Positions 8,557-15,261 of a stretch of 33,750 nucleotides of DNA are shown here, piece by piece. Below the pieces are notes generated by a model. It was given only the letters and a program-made list of their open reading frames with translations, made no database searches and was not told where the DNA came from. The stretch's first letter is position 1. The number at the start of each line of letters is the position of its first letter. Both the position numbers and the translations under genes were made by a program. Source of the DNA: a virus; the IMG/VR virus record IMGVR_UViG_3300009177_000082, positions 1 through 33,750 of that record; one strand, written 5' to 3'.

Positions 8557-9080
8557 TCCGCAGCCGCCTTTCCGGCGCTCTCGACAGCCCAGGCCCGGCG
8601 CAGCTCTTCCAGCTCCGTCCGGATGACGGCGCGCAGCTCCGAAGAGGGAGCGATCGGGCCGCGGTCGAGCATGTAGTTGATGATCCGATCTGCGGCCACG
8701 CCGACATCTGACCGCGCGCGCAAGACTTCCGCATTTTCGCTGGCTATGCGCGCGATTGCAATATGAACAACCTGCACATCTTCAGCGACGGTCGCCATCC
8801 GCGGAGACAGTGCTAGCGCCGCTTCGGCGTCGTAGATCTTGCGTTTCAGCGCATCAATGGGAGCGCTGACGGTCTCGATCACCTCTTTCACCGCGCCGAT
8901 CCCAGCCATCTGCGCTTGGTCGCGCTGGCGAATGATGCGATTCAGCGTCTCGACCGCACCCTCCGAAGTTCCGGGTTCGCCGCCGAACGATTCCCCGCAA
9001 TGATGGCTGAGGATTTCGACGAGTTCACGCCCGAGTCTCGCTTCCTGATTCAGTCGCTCCGCATCACTCAAATCGGCCAT
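8553..9080 (-). CDS. Hypothetical helical phage protein
   Basis: This 175-residue protein is almost entirely helical by composition, with heptad-like runs such as SAPIDALKRKIYDAEAALALS and ELRAVIRTELEELRRAW. It may be oligomeric. A good ribosome binding site (AGGAAGGG) lies 6 nt before the ATG. A copy of the dispersed palindrome sits about 30 nt further upstream, so this gene begins a translationally independent segment of the operon. The function is unknown. Confidence 0.6.
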   Translation of the reverse strand: MADLSDAERLNQEARLGRELVEILSHHCGESFGGEPGTSEGAVETLNRIIRQRDQAQMAGIGAVKEVIETVSAPIDALKRKIYDAEAALALSPRMATVAEDVQVVHIAIARIASENAEVLRARSDVGVAADRIINYMLDRGPIAPSSELRAVIRTELEELRRAWAVESAGKAAAE

Positions 9081-9109
9081 GGTTTACCCTTCCTTTTTCT
9101 GCCATCCAA

Positions 9110-9127
9110 TCCTGTCAGCTGTCAGCA
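9110..9127. promoter_or_regulatory. Dispersed 18-bp palindrome, copy 2
   Basis: The left arm TCCTGTCA is perfect and the right arm (TGTCAGCA) has two mismatches. The site overlaps the stop codon of the ParB-like gene (9115-9117) and lies 29 nt upstream of the next gene's ATG. Confidence 0.5.
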
Positions 9128-10110
9128 ATCCGCGCAACTACTCTCGACCCGTCGATGTAGCGCTCATCCCGAGCAAGCCCCATCCGTTCCATGAAGTTCT
9201 CCCGCTCTTCTCGGGACTTGAATACGACACAGGCCATCACCTCAGTGTCGTCCATAGTGTCGAAAAGCTCTTTGCCTCGCTTGCGGAAGGCTCGGGCCTT
9301 GTCGGAGACGCTTGGCTCGGGGTCGCTACCGCCTTCGCCTGAGTCGTCGCTATCGTCGCCGGCGGCGCCGCTCGAGCCGCTCCCGCTTCCAGGCTTGGCG
9401 GCTTTCTTCTGCTCTGCGGAATCCGCCTTGATGCCCGCGAGCTCACTCACCAGGGAGGCCGTGGCTTCGTTTGGCTGGAAGAGGGCAGACAGTTCGGGGT
9501 CTTCGAACGAGAGCGCGAGGTCGAGCGGGGTGAAGCCGGTGGCGTCGAGCTCGAGCTCCGGGGTCTTCAGTAGGTCGGCGAGGAGGTGGCTGTCCCAATC
9601 ACCCTGGGCGTTCAAATTGTTGAGCAGCAAGTTGGCTTGGATCTCTTGCACCTCGGTCAAGTGCACGACGGCAACGTCCAGCAGGTAGTTGTCGGAACCT
9701 TCGAGAGCGTCCAGCGAGGCGAGCCTCTGGTGTCCTCCAGTCGCGTTTCCGGTGACTTCGTTCCATGTGACGGGCGCGAGCAGCCCGACGCCGCCTGCGT
9801 CAACGTCGAGGTTGCGCTTGAGGGTTTTGCGGGCTTCGTCCGAGATGACGCGCGGGTTTCGAGCAAAATTCTTGATGTCGCGCCGGTGGATGCGGCGCAT
9901 CGTGAAGGTCTGGAAACGGGAGAGCTGCGCGTCGGCTTCAGGCTTCCTTGCTCGGCTCTTCGTCAGATCGGGCTCGGATGGCTTTTCGCCCTTTGGAAGC
10001 TTTGCGCGCTTTGGCTTTGACTCCAGGGAGGGCGTTGAAGTCGCCGCGCTCGACTCGGAAGACTTGGGCTTCTGCGAACGGGAAGACTTCGAGGATTTTG
10101 CGGTAGTCAT
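9115..10110 (-). CDS. ParB-fold (ParB/Srx nuclease-like) protein
   Basis: This 331-residue protein has a Lys/Ser-rich, presumably disordered N-terminus (residues 1-65). A ParB N-terminal-type domain follows, with NPR at 85-87 and GGHQRL at 125-130, the nucleotide-binding box of the family. A Ser/Gly/Asp-rich linker then leads to a small C-terminal domain. Phage proteins of this type occur beside terminases and DNA-modifying enzymes; some have nuclease or CTPase activity. The ATG at 10110 has AAGGAG 7 nt upstream, which supports an overlap of 173 nt with the preceding gene. An internal ATG at 9900 would give the bare domain but has no visible ribosome binding site. Confidence 0.8.
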   Translation of the reverse strand: MTTAKSSKSSRSQKPKSSESSAATSTPSLESKPKRAKLPKGEKPSEPDLTKSRARKPEADAQLSRFQTFTMRRIHRRDIKNFARNPRVISDEARKTLKRNLDVDAGGVGLLAPVTWNEVTGNATGGHQRLASLDALEGSDNYLLDVAVVHLTEVQEIQANLLLNNLNAQGDWDSHLLADLLKTPELELDATGFTPLDLALSFEDPELSALFQPNEATASLVSELAGIKADSAEQKKAAKPGSGSGSSGAAGDDSDDSGEGGSDPEPSVSDKARAFRKRGKELFDTMDDTEVMACVVFKSREERENFMERMGLARDERYIDGSRVVARIADS

Positions 10111-10720
10111 TCGGGTGCTCCTTCTTCAACTCGAAGAGAGTGTGCGGCTGGAGACTCACGCCGCTTGACACGCGCACGCCGAGCTTCTTCGGCACACGGA
10201 TCTGGCGGAGCCTCATGTAGCGTCGTAACTCTCCGAGCTTCCAATCCCAGATTGGCCAAAGGCGACGCCACTCGGTTTGCACGCCGTCGCATGGGCTCGT
10301 GTAGAGGCGGCGTACGAGCGAGTCCGACGCGCGCTCGCCGTACGAGAACCAATCGATCCCGGTGCGCTTCGTCAGCGCTAGCTCAATGTCCTTCAGCCGG
10401 AGCAGCGTGAGCTTTTCCGCGCCCTGAACGTGCGGACGCAGGATCGCAAACTTCATCAGGCGAGCGGTGTCCCAATGCGGCACGAAGTGCACCTTGACCC
10501 CGTGTCGCTCCGCCGCACGGAGGACGGGTTCTCGAAACACGTCTAGGCCCGCGACCAGCTCCATGCTGAAACACTCGACGCGCGAGAACGCACCTGACCG
10601 AGCGATCACATCGAGCGTCACGAGCGAATCCTTGCCGCCGGATAGGCCAACGCAAACGGCCCCGCCGCTTAAGACAGCGGCCCGTCTGCATCGCTCGATC
10701 GCCCCTCCAAGCGTCGCCAT
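9938..10720 (-). CDS. PAPS-reductase-like ATP pyrophosphatase (adenine nucleotide alpha hydrolase)
   Basis: The 260-residue protein carries the PP-loop SGGKDS at residues 27-32, which binds ATP and drives adenylation in PAPS reductases, DndC and related enzymes. The sequence continues with family-like segments (MKFAILRP, WLSYGERASDS-type WFSYGERASDS, WPIWDWK). Members in phages are thought to act in nucleic acid or sulfur modification; the substrate cannot be read here. The last 57 residues are encoded in the same DNA as the start of the ParB-like gene, in another frame. They still include a plausible domain end (NDYRKILEVFPFAEAQVF) before a basic tail. Confidence 0.85.
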   Translation of the reverse strand: MATLGGAIERCRRAAVLSGGAVCVGLSGGKDSLVTLDVIARSGAFSRVECFSMELVAGLDVFREPVLRAAERHGVKVHFVPHWDTARLMKFAILRPHVQGAEKLTLLRLKDIELALTKRTGIDWFSYGERASDSLVRRLYTSPCDGVQTEWRRLWPIWDWKLGELRRYMRLRQIRVPKKLGVRVSSGVSLQPHTLFELKKEHPNDYRKILEVFPFAEAQVFRVERGDFNALPGVKAKARKASKGRKAIRARSDEEPSKEA

Positions 10721-10732
10721 CTGTGGAGCGGA

Positions 10733-10960
10733 TCAGCCGTCGGATGAGGATGTGGCGCCCGATTTGGACTTCGCCGCCGCGACGCGATCTAGGCCCGACT
10801 TGCCGCGACCGAGAATGCCGTTGCCCTTGAAGATCTTCTTCAGCCGTTCGGCCTGGTTATTGCGGATGATCCGTTTTCCCGTCGTCTTGGGGTTCAGGAC
10901 GCTGAAGTTCGGGCCGGTACGGACCCGGTTGCTGGTTCTGCCGAGTTTGAATGTTGCCAT
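10733..10960 (-). CDS. Small basic protein, paralog B
   Basis: The product is 75 residues from the ATG at 10960; a longer frame would overrun the upstream gene. It is Lys/Arg/Ser-rich. Its last residues, AAAKSKSGATSSSDG, nearly match the end of the adjacent 102-residue protein, and its start shares the pattern of a TGP motif followed by N-x-KTG. The two genes look like a tandem duplication. The function is unknown; a nucleic-acid or capsid-associated role would fit the charge. Confidence 0.65.
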   Translation of the reverse strand: MATFKLGRTSNRVRTGPNFSVLNPKTTGKRIIRNNQAERLKKIFKGNGILGRGKSGLDRVAAAKSKSGATSSSDG

Positions 10961-10973
10961 GGGTCTTCGACTC

Positions 10974-11282
10974 TCAGCCGTCCGATGACGACGTGGCGCC
11001 GGCTTTAGACTTCGCAGCGACCGACCTGGAGCCAGCGCTACCGATACCGGAAGTGAAGCCGCCCACGCGACCGCCACCGATTCTGCGACCTCGCGAGACG
11101 TTGCCCTGCCGCAGAGCAGAGAGCACACGCGGGGTCTGCTTCGCGGTGAGCGTCGTGGCCGCCTTGCCCCCATCGGCCGCTTTGAGCCGAAGCCCGCCAC
11201 GGGAGCTCGACGCGAGAAAGGAATTGCCGGTCTTCGTGTTACGGATCGCCGGCCCGGTGCCGACTTTTGCGCTTCTTGCCAT
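10974..11282 (-). CDS. Small basic protein, paralog A
   Basis: This 102-residue Gly/Ser/Arg-rich protein is the first gene of the minus-strand packaging operon. CAGGAG lies 9 nt before the ATG. Its N-terminus (KVGTGPAIRNTKTGNSF) and C-terminus (VAAKSKAGATSSSDG) are mirrored in the next gene, from which it differs by a longer Gly-rich centre (GGGRVGGFTSGIGSAGS). The composition suggests a flexible, cationic protein. No family was recognised. Confidence 0.65.
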   Translation of the reverse strand: MARSAKVGTGPAIRNTKTGNSFLASSSRGGLRLKAADGGKAATTLTAKQTPRVLSALRQGNVSRGRRIGGGRVGGFTSGIGSAGSRSVAAKSKAGATSSSDG

Positions 11283-11309
11283 GCTGGAAACTCCTGCTCG
11301 GGTAGCCGA

Positions 11310-11327
11310 GTCTGACAGGTGACAGGA
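11310..11327. promoter_or_regulatory. Dispersed 18-bp palindrome, copy 3
   Basis: The right arm TGACAGGA is perfect and the left arm matches at five of eight positions. It lies 27 nt upstream of the first gene of the packaging operon, in the divergent region between the minus-strand and plus-strand blocks. Confidence 0.55.
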
Positions 11328-11411
11328 TAGGGCCGGGCGGGCGTTGCGGCGATGCGGGTACGCTGACAGCGCTGGAAAACGGGGAGCATCCGCGGGGTTG
11401 TAGGGCGCTCG

Positions 11412-11462
11412 GTCGATTTGTTGAAAATACCTCTGGACAGACTACGCGGATAGCCGCATAGT
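11412..11462 (+). promoter_or_regulatory. Operator-promoter A of the accessory block
   Basis: A -35 TGGACA (11434-11439), a 17-bp spacer and a -10 CATAGT (11457-11462) form a good sigma70-like promoter. The spacer and -10 carry an 18-bp near-palindrome, TACGCGGATAGCCGCATA (11443-11460). An upstream box GTCGATTTG lies at 11412-11420. All elements recur at 12134-12175 and 15634-15684. The first plus-strand gene starts about 50 nt downstream. Promoter and operator function are inferred from the conservation. Confidence 0.75.
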
Positions 11463-11500
11463 AATTACACACCGCGACGCACTGACCAAGCGCCGAAAGG

Positions 11501-11509
11501 CCCCCCCCC
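11501..11509 (+). repeat. C9 homopolymer between ribosome binding site and start codon
   Basis: Nine consecutive C residues separate AAAGG from the GAC-ATG start of the first accessory gene, giving a long 12-nt spacing. Slippage in this run would change the spacing and so the translation of that gene. Confidence 0.6.
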
Positions 11510-11512
11510 GAC

Positions 11513-11944
11513 ATGTCCGCTTACCTCTGCGATTCCGCCCATATCTCGTTTCTCGCTGGCTACGCCGTGATCCACAACCTGTGGCGTCCCGACGCTGAGG
11601 CGCTGACCGAGGCGCACTCGACCGGCCGCACCGACGCTGAGGTGCTTGCCCGCCGCCTCCACAGCGCCAACTGCACGAGCCTGATGGCCCGCTACGGCTC
11701 GCGAGCTGGCGAGATGATCGGTGATATCGACGGCTTCGTTTTCGACGCGAAGGCCGCGAGCCGCCCGAAGGTACTCGCGACCTCAGCGGTCTCCGCGATC
11801 AAGTCCGCGCGGTGCTTCGCGTATCAGGCCTGCGAATTCAAGGGTTGGGACGAATCGCCTGAAGCCGAGGTGATTGAATCGATCATCCGCCACGCGATCC
11901 CACGCCTCCCGGGCTATGAGACGGCCTCGTGGGGGGCGCCGTGA
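11513..11944 (+). CDS. Hypothetical phage accessory protein
   Basis: The 143-residue protein has the feel of a family found in many phages and prophages. It has an N-terminal AHISFLAGYAV segment, a central run of small residues, and a C-terminus with YQACEFKGWDESPEAEVIESI and IPRLPGYETASWG. The family is recalled from pattern only and has no known function. It is the first gene behind promoter A, with AAAGG before a C9 tract upstream of the ATG. It overlaps the next gene by GTGA. Confidence 0.7.
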   Translation: MSAYLCDSAHISFLAGYAVIHNLWRPDAEALTEAHSTGRTDAEVLARRLHSANCTSLMARYGSRAGEMIGDIDGFVFDAKAASRPKVLATSAVSAIKSARCFAYQACEFKGWDESPEAEVIESIIRHAIPRLPGYETASWGAP

Positions 11945-12117
11945 AAAGGGTCTACCTCGTGCAGTCCTGGGACCATTCTGGCGCCCTCACCAACCACTAT
12001 CAGGTCGTGGTCGAGACGGAGGGAGAGCTGGTCGATCTGCGCGCCTCGCTCGCCAAGCGGGCCGCGCGGGTGTTGATCACTCGCGACCCTGACCCGGCAG
12101 CCGCGCGCCACGCCTGA
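11941..12117 (+). CDS. Small hypothetical protein
   Basis: The protein is 58 residues from the GTG at 11941, chosen because it overlaps the upstream TGA as GTGA. A GTG at 11929 is also in frame. It contains an alternating beta pattern (RVYLVQSWDHS, YQVVVETEGELVDLRA). A run of seven T residues follows the stop at 12119-12125. I see no convincing stem before it, so termination there is uncertain. Confidence 0.55.
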   Translation: MKRVYLVQSWDHSGALTNHYQVVVETEGELVDLRASLAKRAARVLITRDPDPAAARHA

Positions 12118-12133
12118 ATTTTTTTAGCACCCT

Positions 12134-12175
12134 GTCGATTTGCCCTTTACCTTTATACGCGGCTAGCCGCATAGT
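12134..12175 (+). promoter_or_regulatory. Operator-promoter B, probably leaderless
   Basis: The box GTCGATTTG (12134-12142) is followed by a -35 TTTACC (12146-12151). An 18-bp spacer holds most of the palindrome TACGCGGCTAGCCGCATA (12156-12173), and the -10 CATAGT is at 12170-12175. Relative to copies A and C about 9 bp, close to one helical turn, is missing between the box and the palindrome. The ATG at 12181 is only 5 nt beyond the -10, so transcription would start at or next to the start codon. Confidence 0.7.
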
Positions 12176-12180
12176 AAGAC

Positions 12181-12318
12181 ATGGCCAACGCAACCCGCCC
12201 GGTTTCCGCCCCCTCCGTCGCCCCGATCTCCCAGGCCATGGCGGCGATCGATCTCTACGAAGCGGTGATGTCTGGCCGCCACAGCGGTCTCCGCGCCGCT
12301 CGCGTACCGCAATCCTGA
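12181..12318 (+). CDS. Short protein behind leaderless promoter B
   Basis: The 45-residue frame starts at the expected transcription start of promoter B and has no ribosome binding site, as expected for a leaderless mRNA. The product is Ala-rich, with a helical centre (SQAMAAIDLYEAVMSG). The start is comparable to the 55-residue gene behind promoter C: ATG lies 5-7 nt after the -10, and the proteins begin MANA and MTNA. Its stop falls inside a copy of the dispersed palindrome. The function is unknown. Confidence 0.55.
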   Translation: MANATRPVSAPSVAPISQAMAAIDLYEAVMSGRHSGLRAARVPQS

Positions 12319-12330
12319 CACCTGACAGGA
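12313..12330. promoter_or_regulatory. Dispersed 18-bp palindrome, copy 4
   Basis: The left arm TCCTGACA has one mismatch and the right arm TGACAGGA is perfect. It is the only intergenic copy in the plus-strand block. It overlaps the stop of the 45-residue gene and lies 53 nt before the next ATG. Confidence 0.55.
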
Positions 12331-12383
12331 AACCGCGTCAAGCCTGACCAGCTCGGCGCCTCAACCCAAGAAAGACACCCGAC

Positions 12384-12702
12384 ATGACGACCAACGCTCA
12401 GAACCCCTTCGAAGCCGCCGGCCGCGCCAAGAAAGTAGCGGCGCTCGTCGCCCACTTCGACGCCCTACCTGCACGGCTGTGGTCTGCACCCCATCAAGGA
12501 CGCTCCCGCCATGGTGAATGCTCTCGAGTACATGAAAGCCCCCGCCTGGTCGGCTCACGCTGCAGCGGCTGGGCTGAAGAACCCGCCGAGCGAGCTCACT
12601 GTCGCCGAGGTGCTGGCGGTGTATCAGGCGCGCGCGAAGCTCGACCCCGAAGCGGTCGCGGCGCTCGAAGGTGAAGACCCTTTCGCGCGGGTGTCGGCGT
12701 GA
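12384..12702 (+). pseudogene. Small phage gene split by a one-base frameshift
   Basis: The frame from 12384 codes for MTTNAQNPFEAAGRAKKVAAL up to residue 27 and then turns into Arg/Ser-rich antisense-like sequence. The frame reaching the stop at 12702 codes for a sensible protein, with DAPAMVNALEYM, PPSELTVAEVLAVYQARA and a GTGA overlap with the next gene. Skipping one C in the CCC run at 12463-12465 joins the two into a 105-residue protein. That reading gives a continuous helical domain. A true mutation, a sequencing error in the C run, or programmed +1 frameshifting are all possible. If the downstream part is expressed alone it could start at 12511. Confidence 0.65.
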
Positions 12703-12851
12703 GGCCCAAGCCCTGCCCCGGCTGCTCTCGCTCTCGCCGCGCTTGCTGGGAGTCCCCCTGCATCCATCTTCGCGTCTTGCTCCGGGGAAGCCTCTCTCGG
12801 CTCGCCAAGTGGGTCGCTGCTGGCGGTGGTCGGCTGGTCGCCAATGGCTGA
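12699..12851 (+). CDS. Tiny Cys-rich protein
   Basis: The 50-residue frame begins with GTG overlapping the previous stop as GTGA and ends overlapping the ATG of the next gene. Its first 21 residues contain CPGCSRSRRACWESPC, four cysteines spaced as in a small zinc-binding site. The rest is basic. Position and couplings support it, but codon evidence in so short a gene is limited. Confidence 0.45.
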   Translation: MRPKPCPGCSRSRRACWESPCIHLRVLLRGSLSRLAKWVAAGGGRLVANG

Positions 12852-13032
12852 CCTGCGCCTGCGCTTCTCTTCGGAATCCGCCTACCAGGGCCGTCACAAT
12901 GCTCGGCTCGAGTCGATGCTCATCGTGCTCGAGAGCACCGGGCGGGACCTCGAGCGGAGCACGGCCCGCTTCCGGGAAGCGAACGACAAGCTCGAACAGA
13001 ACCTGAAAGGCGCGCCGCGCGATGTCCGCTGA
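12844..13032 (+). CDS. Small helical hypothetical protein
   Basis: The product is 62 residues from the ATG at 12844, which overlaps the end of the upstream tiny gene. An ATG six codons earlier is less well placed. The sequence is highly charged and helical (HNARLESMLIVLESTGRDLERSTARFREANDKLEQNL), probably a coiled coil. It overlaps the DUF4942-like gene by 11 nt. The function is unknown. Confidence 0.6.
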   Translation: MADLRLRFSSESAYQGRHNARLESMLIVLESTGRDLERSTARFREANDKLEQNLKGAPRDVR

Positions 13033-14047
13033 AGTCCAAGAGATCCCGCAACTCGCTCTCGCGACCCCAGACCGCTCGGACTGGGGCGCTTGCGGCAATT
13101 GCGGCCAGGACTTGCCCTACGGCGGGGACCTTTGCGACGCCTGCTCGATGCCGCGTCACTGCTCCGATTGCGGGGTTGAAATCGCGCTGGATGATGGCCG
13201 GGCCTGCGCCGCCTGTCGCGCGTATGCACGCAGCGAGGCCGGTGACCAGCTCGCTGCGCGCCTCAGCCCGGCGGAGCTCGTGGCCGTCTACCAGAAAGCA
13301 GACCGCGAGATTCGCCAGGGCTTCGCGTTGATCGCGAGCGCGATGGGCGCCATCAACGGCGCATTCACGCTCGACAAGCCGAGCGCCATCAACATCCAGG
13401 ACGGCCGAAACTACATCGACTTCGAGAAGCCCGAGGCGCGGCTGAAAGAAGTCCGCCGCGCGATCTGGCGCGCCATGGTCGAGCGACTTGAGATCCGCCG
13501 ACTCATGTCGGTCAAGGCCTGGGACGAGCTGACGAAGCAGATCGACAAGGGAGACGTACCCGAGCTCACGGAGGAGGCGATCGCGGCGATGGTCAAGCAA
13601 TTCGCTGACGCCGCGCCATCGATGCTCGAGCAGGCGGTAGCCGAGGTATTCGACTTTCTGCGTCCGCCGCACAGCGAGTACAAGCGCAACTCCGAATACG
13701 AAGTCCCCCGCCGCGTCGCGCTGACGTTGGTGATCGATACCTGGTACACGAGGACCTTCCCGAGCAAGTGCCTACAGCCGCGTCACCAAGCGGAGCAGCA
13801 GCTGACCGCGCTGGAAAATGTCTTCAGCTCACTCGACGGGAAGGGCTCGACCAGCAAGGGATACGTGAGCAATCTCTCCGAGGCCATTCGCAAGACGGAG
13901 CGCGGCGCGCTCGGATCGACGGAGTATTTCGAGTTTCGCGGCTTCAACAACGGCGCGTTGCATCTGACGTTTCGGCGACTCGACCTTCTCCAAAAATTCA
14001 ACCAGATCGCCGGCGGCGCGCGCCTCCGTTCGAAAGGAAACCCATGA
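13022..14047 (+). CDS. DUF4942-like protein with N-terminal zinc ribbons
   Basis: The 341-residue protein starts with two adjacent zinc ribbons (CGNCGQDLPYGGDLCDAC and CSDCGVEIALDDGRACAAC). The rest resembles DUF4942: VERLEIRRLMSVKAWDELTKQI, an EVFDFLRP segment, QQLTALENVFSSLDGKG, and the C-terminal FRGFNNGALHLTFRRLDLLQKFN. DUF4942 proteins are frequent in prophages and mobile elements, sometimes joined to methyltransferase domains, but have no settled activity. It is the largest gene of the accessory block and lies mid-operon behind promoter B. Confidence 0.75.
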   Translation: MSAEVQEIPQLALATPDRSDWGACGNCGQDLPYGGDLCDACSMPRHCSDCGVEIALDDGRACAACRAYARSEAGDQLAARLSPAELVAVYQKADREIRQGFALIASAMGAINGAFTLDKPSAINIQDGRNYIDFEKPEARLKEVRRAIWRAMVERLEIRRLMSVKAWDELTKQIDKGDVPELTEEAIAAMVKQFADAAPSMLEQAVAEVFDFLRPPHSEYKRNSEYEVPRRVALTLVIDTWYTRTFPSKCLQPRHQAEQQLTALENVFSSLDGKGSTSKGYVSNLSEAIRKTERGALGSTEYFEFRGFNNGALHLTFRRLDLLQKFNQIAGGARLRSKGNP

Positions 14048-14271
14048 TCAAACTCATCCTGCTCTCGCTCCTGCTCACTCTCTCCGCCTGCGGCGGCGCC
14101 CCGCCCACCAGCCCATGCGACACGACCACCGGTGAAGCCGGCGCGCCTGCTACCGAGCCCTGCAATCAAGAAGCCGCCCTTGCCGCCTTCCGTGCTGCTC
14201 GACACGAAGAAGGCCAGGTGGGGGAGTGGGTGATCTCTCCTGACTGCGTAGTGACTCAGGTAGCGCAATGA
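14044..14271 (+). CDS. Predicted small lipoprotein
   Basis: The product is 75 residues from the ATG at 14044, which overlaps the upstream stop as ATGA and has AAAGGA just upstream. Residues 1-14 form a signal peptide (MIKLILLSLLLTLS) and the lipobox LSAC places the lipidated cysteine at residue 16. The mature part has two further cysteines in a Pro/Thr-rich stretch and ends with WVISPDCVVTQV. An outer- or inner-membrane lipoprotein made from an early accessory operon could act in superinfection exclusion; that role is speculative. It overlaps the next gene by ATGA. Confidence 0.65.
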   Translation: MIKLILLSLLLTLSACGGAPPTSPCDTTTGEAGAPATEPCNQEAALAAFRAARHEEGQVGEWVISPDCVVTQVAQ

Positions 14272-14630
14272 CGGAGCAGATCTGTCCGAAGTGCAGCCGC
14301 CCGATCAACCCCGACGGACCCTTCCGCCCGGGTGACTGCTACCACACGCTGAAGTCCGCGAGCTCCCCGCCGGCGCCCGACCCAACCAGCGAAGAGGTAC
14401 GCCGCCTCCGCGCTGAGCTCGACCTCCTGAAGATCGAGCACGCCAAGCCCCACGAGCAGCGCGAGCTCGAGCAGGCCATCGTGTCAGCCGAGCTCGAGAT
14501 CCGCCGGGTGACGAGTCGCCTCCGCGGCTTCGGCGCGCCGCAGTCGGCGTTTCACAGGGAGCTTTCTGTCCCGACGAAGCAGCTCTACGATGCGCTCGAC
14601 AAGCTGGCGGCGCTGCGGGGTGAGCCGTGA
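14268..14630 (+). CDS. Zinc-site plus coiled-coil hypothetical protein
   Basis: The 120-residue protein begins with CPKCSRPINPDGPFRPGDCYH, a likely zinc site. A long charged helical region follows (EEVRRLRAELDLLKIE to AELEIRRVTSRLRG), probably a coiled coil. It is coupled by 4-nt overlaps to the lipoprotein gene and the ASCH gene. The function is unknown. Confidence 0.6.
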   Translation: MTEQICPKCSRPINPDGPFRPGDCYHTLKSASSPPAPDPTSEEVRRLRAELDLLKIEHAKPHEQRELEQAIVSAELEIRRVTSRLRGFGAPQSAFHRELSVPTKQLYDALDKLAALRGEP

Positions 14631-15046
14631 TCCTGAGGTGCTTGAGCGTGCGCCAGCCGTGGAGCCAGGCCATCGTTTTGGGGTGGAAGTCGATCGAAAA
14701 CAGGCCGCAATACCGCCGCTACCGCGGCCCGCTTCTCATCCAGTCCGGATCCAAACCCGACGATAGCTTCGACGAAGCCTGCGCGACGGTCGAGCGGGTG
14801 AGCGGCCGCAAGCTACCCGACGAGCTCCGCTTCGGCGGGATCGTGGGCGCCGTGAACCTGGTAGATTGCCTCCCGCCGCTGAAGCACCATGACGGCCGGT
14901 GGCGCGCAGCGGGCCAGTACGGGCTCGAGCTCGAGCAGGCGATCACGCTCCCATTCCGACCCTACAAGGGGGCCCTCGGTCTTTTCAAGGTCGAGCTCAC
15001 GCCCGAAGAAGAGCAGGCTCTCAGAACAGCAGGACTGATCCCATGA
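14627..15046 (+). CDS. ASCH-domain protein
   Basis: The 139-residue protein starts with the ASCH signature: LSVRQPWSQAIVLGWKSIENR at residues 6-26, then RGPLLIQSG and later GGIVGAVNLVDCLPP. ASCH domains have a PUA-like beta-barrel that binds RNA or modified nucleotides; some are nucleases or deaminase-like enzymes. Phages often carry stand-alone copies in accessory operons. The start is GTG, overlapping the upstream stop as GTGA. The specific substrate cannot be judged. Confidence 0.85.
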   Translation: MILRCLSVRQPWSQAIVLGWKSIENRPQYRRYRGPLLIQSGSKPDDSFDEACATVERVSGRKLPDELRFGGIVGAVNLVDCLPPLKHHDGRWRAAGQYGLELEQAITLPFRPYKGALGLFKVELTPEEEQALRTAGLIP

Positions 15047-15261
15047 GATACCGATTGCAGCATGCGCTTTCCCGCGACGTGGCCGGCGCCGACTTCTTCG
15101 AAGAAGTCAACGTTTCGGACGCGCTCATCATTCCTAGGATCGGCGACACCGTCCACGTGCAAGGCTTGGACTACCAGGTGGTCTCTGTCTGGCACGATGT
15201 AATCGTGACGGGCATCGCGAAGGCAGAAGCCGGAGACCCGCCAACGGTCAGGGTGAAGTAG
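15043..15261 (+). CDS. Small beta-rich hypothetical protein
   Basis: The product is 72 residues from the ATG at 15043, which overlaps the ASCH gene's stop as ATGA. The second half (IIPRIGDTVHVQGLDYQVVSVWHDVIVTGIAKA) looks like a small beta-barrel of the type seen in many phage accessory proteins. The stop at 15261 directly abuts the next ATG. The function is unknown. Confidence 0.6.
   Translation: MRYRLQHALSRDVAGADFFEEVNVSDALIIPRIGDTVHVQGLDYQVVSVWHDVIVTGIAKAEAGDPPTVRVK

Noticed and set aside
12119-12125. T7 run as an intrinsic terminator for transcription unit A
   Set aside because: No convincing stem precedes it, and promoter B begins within 10 nt.
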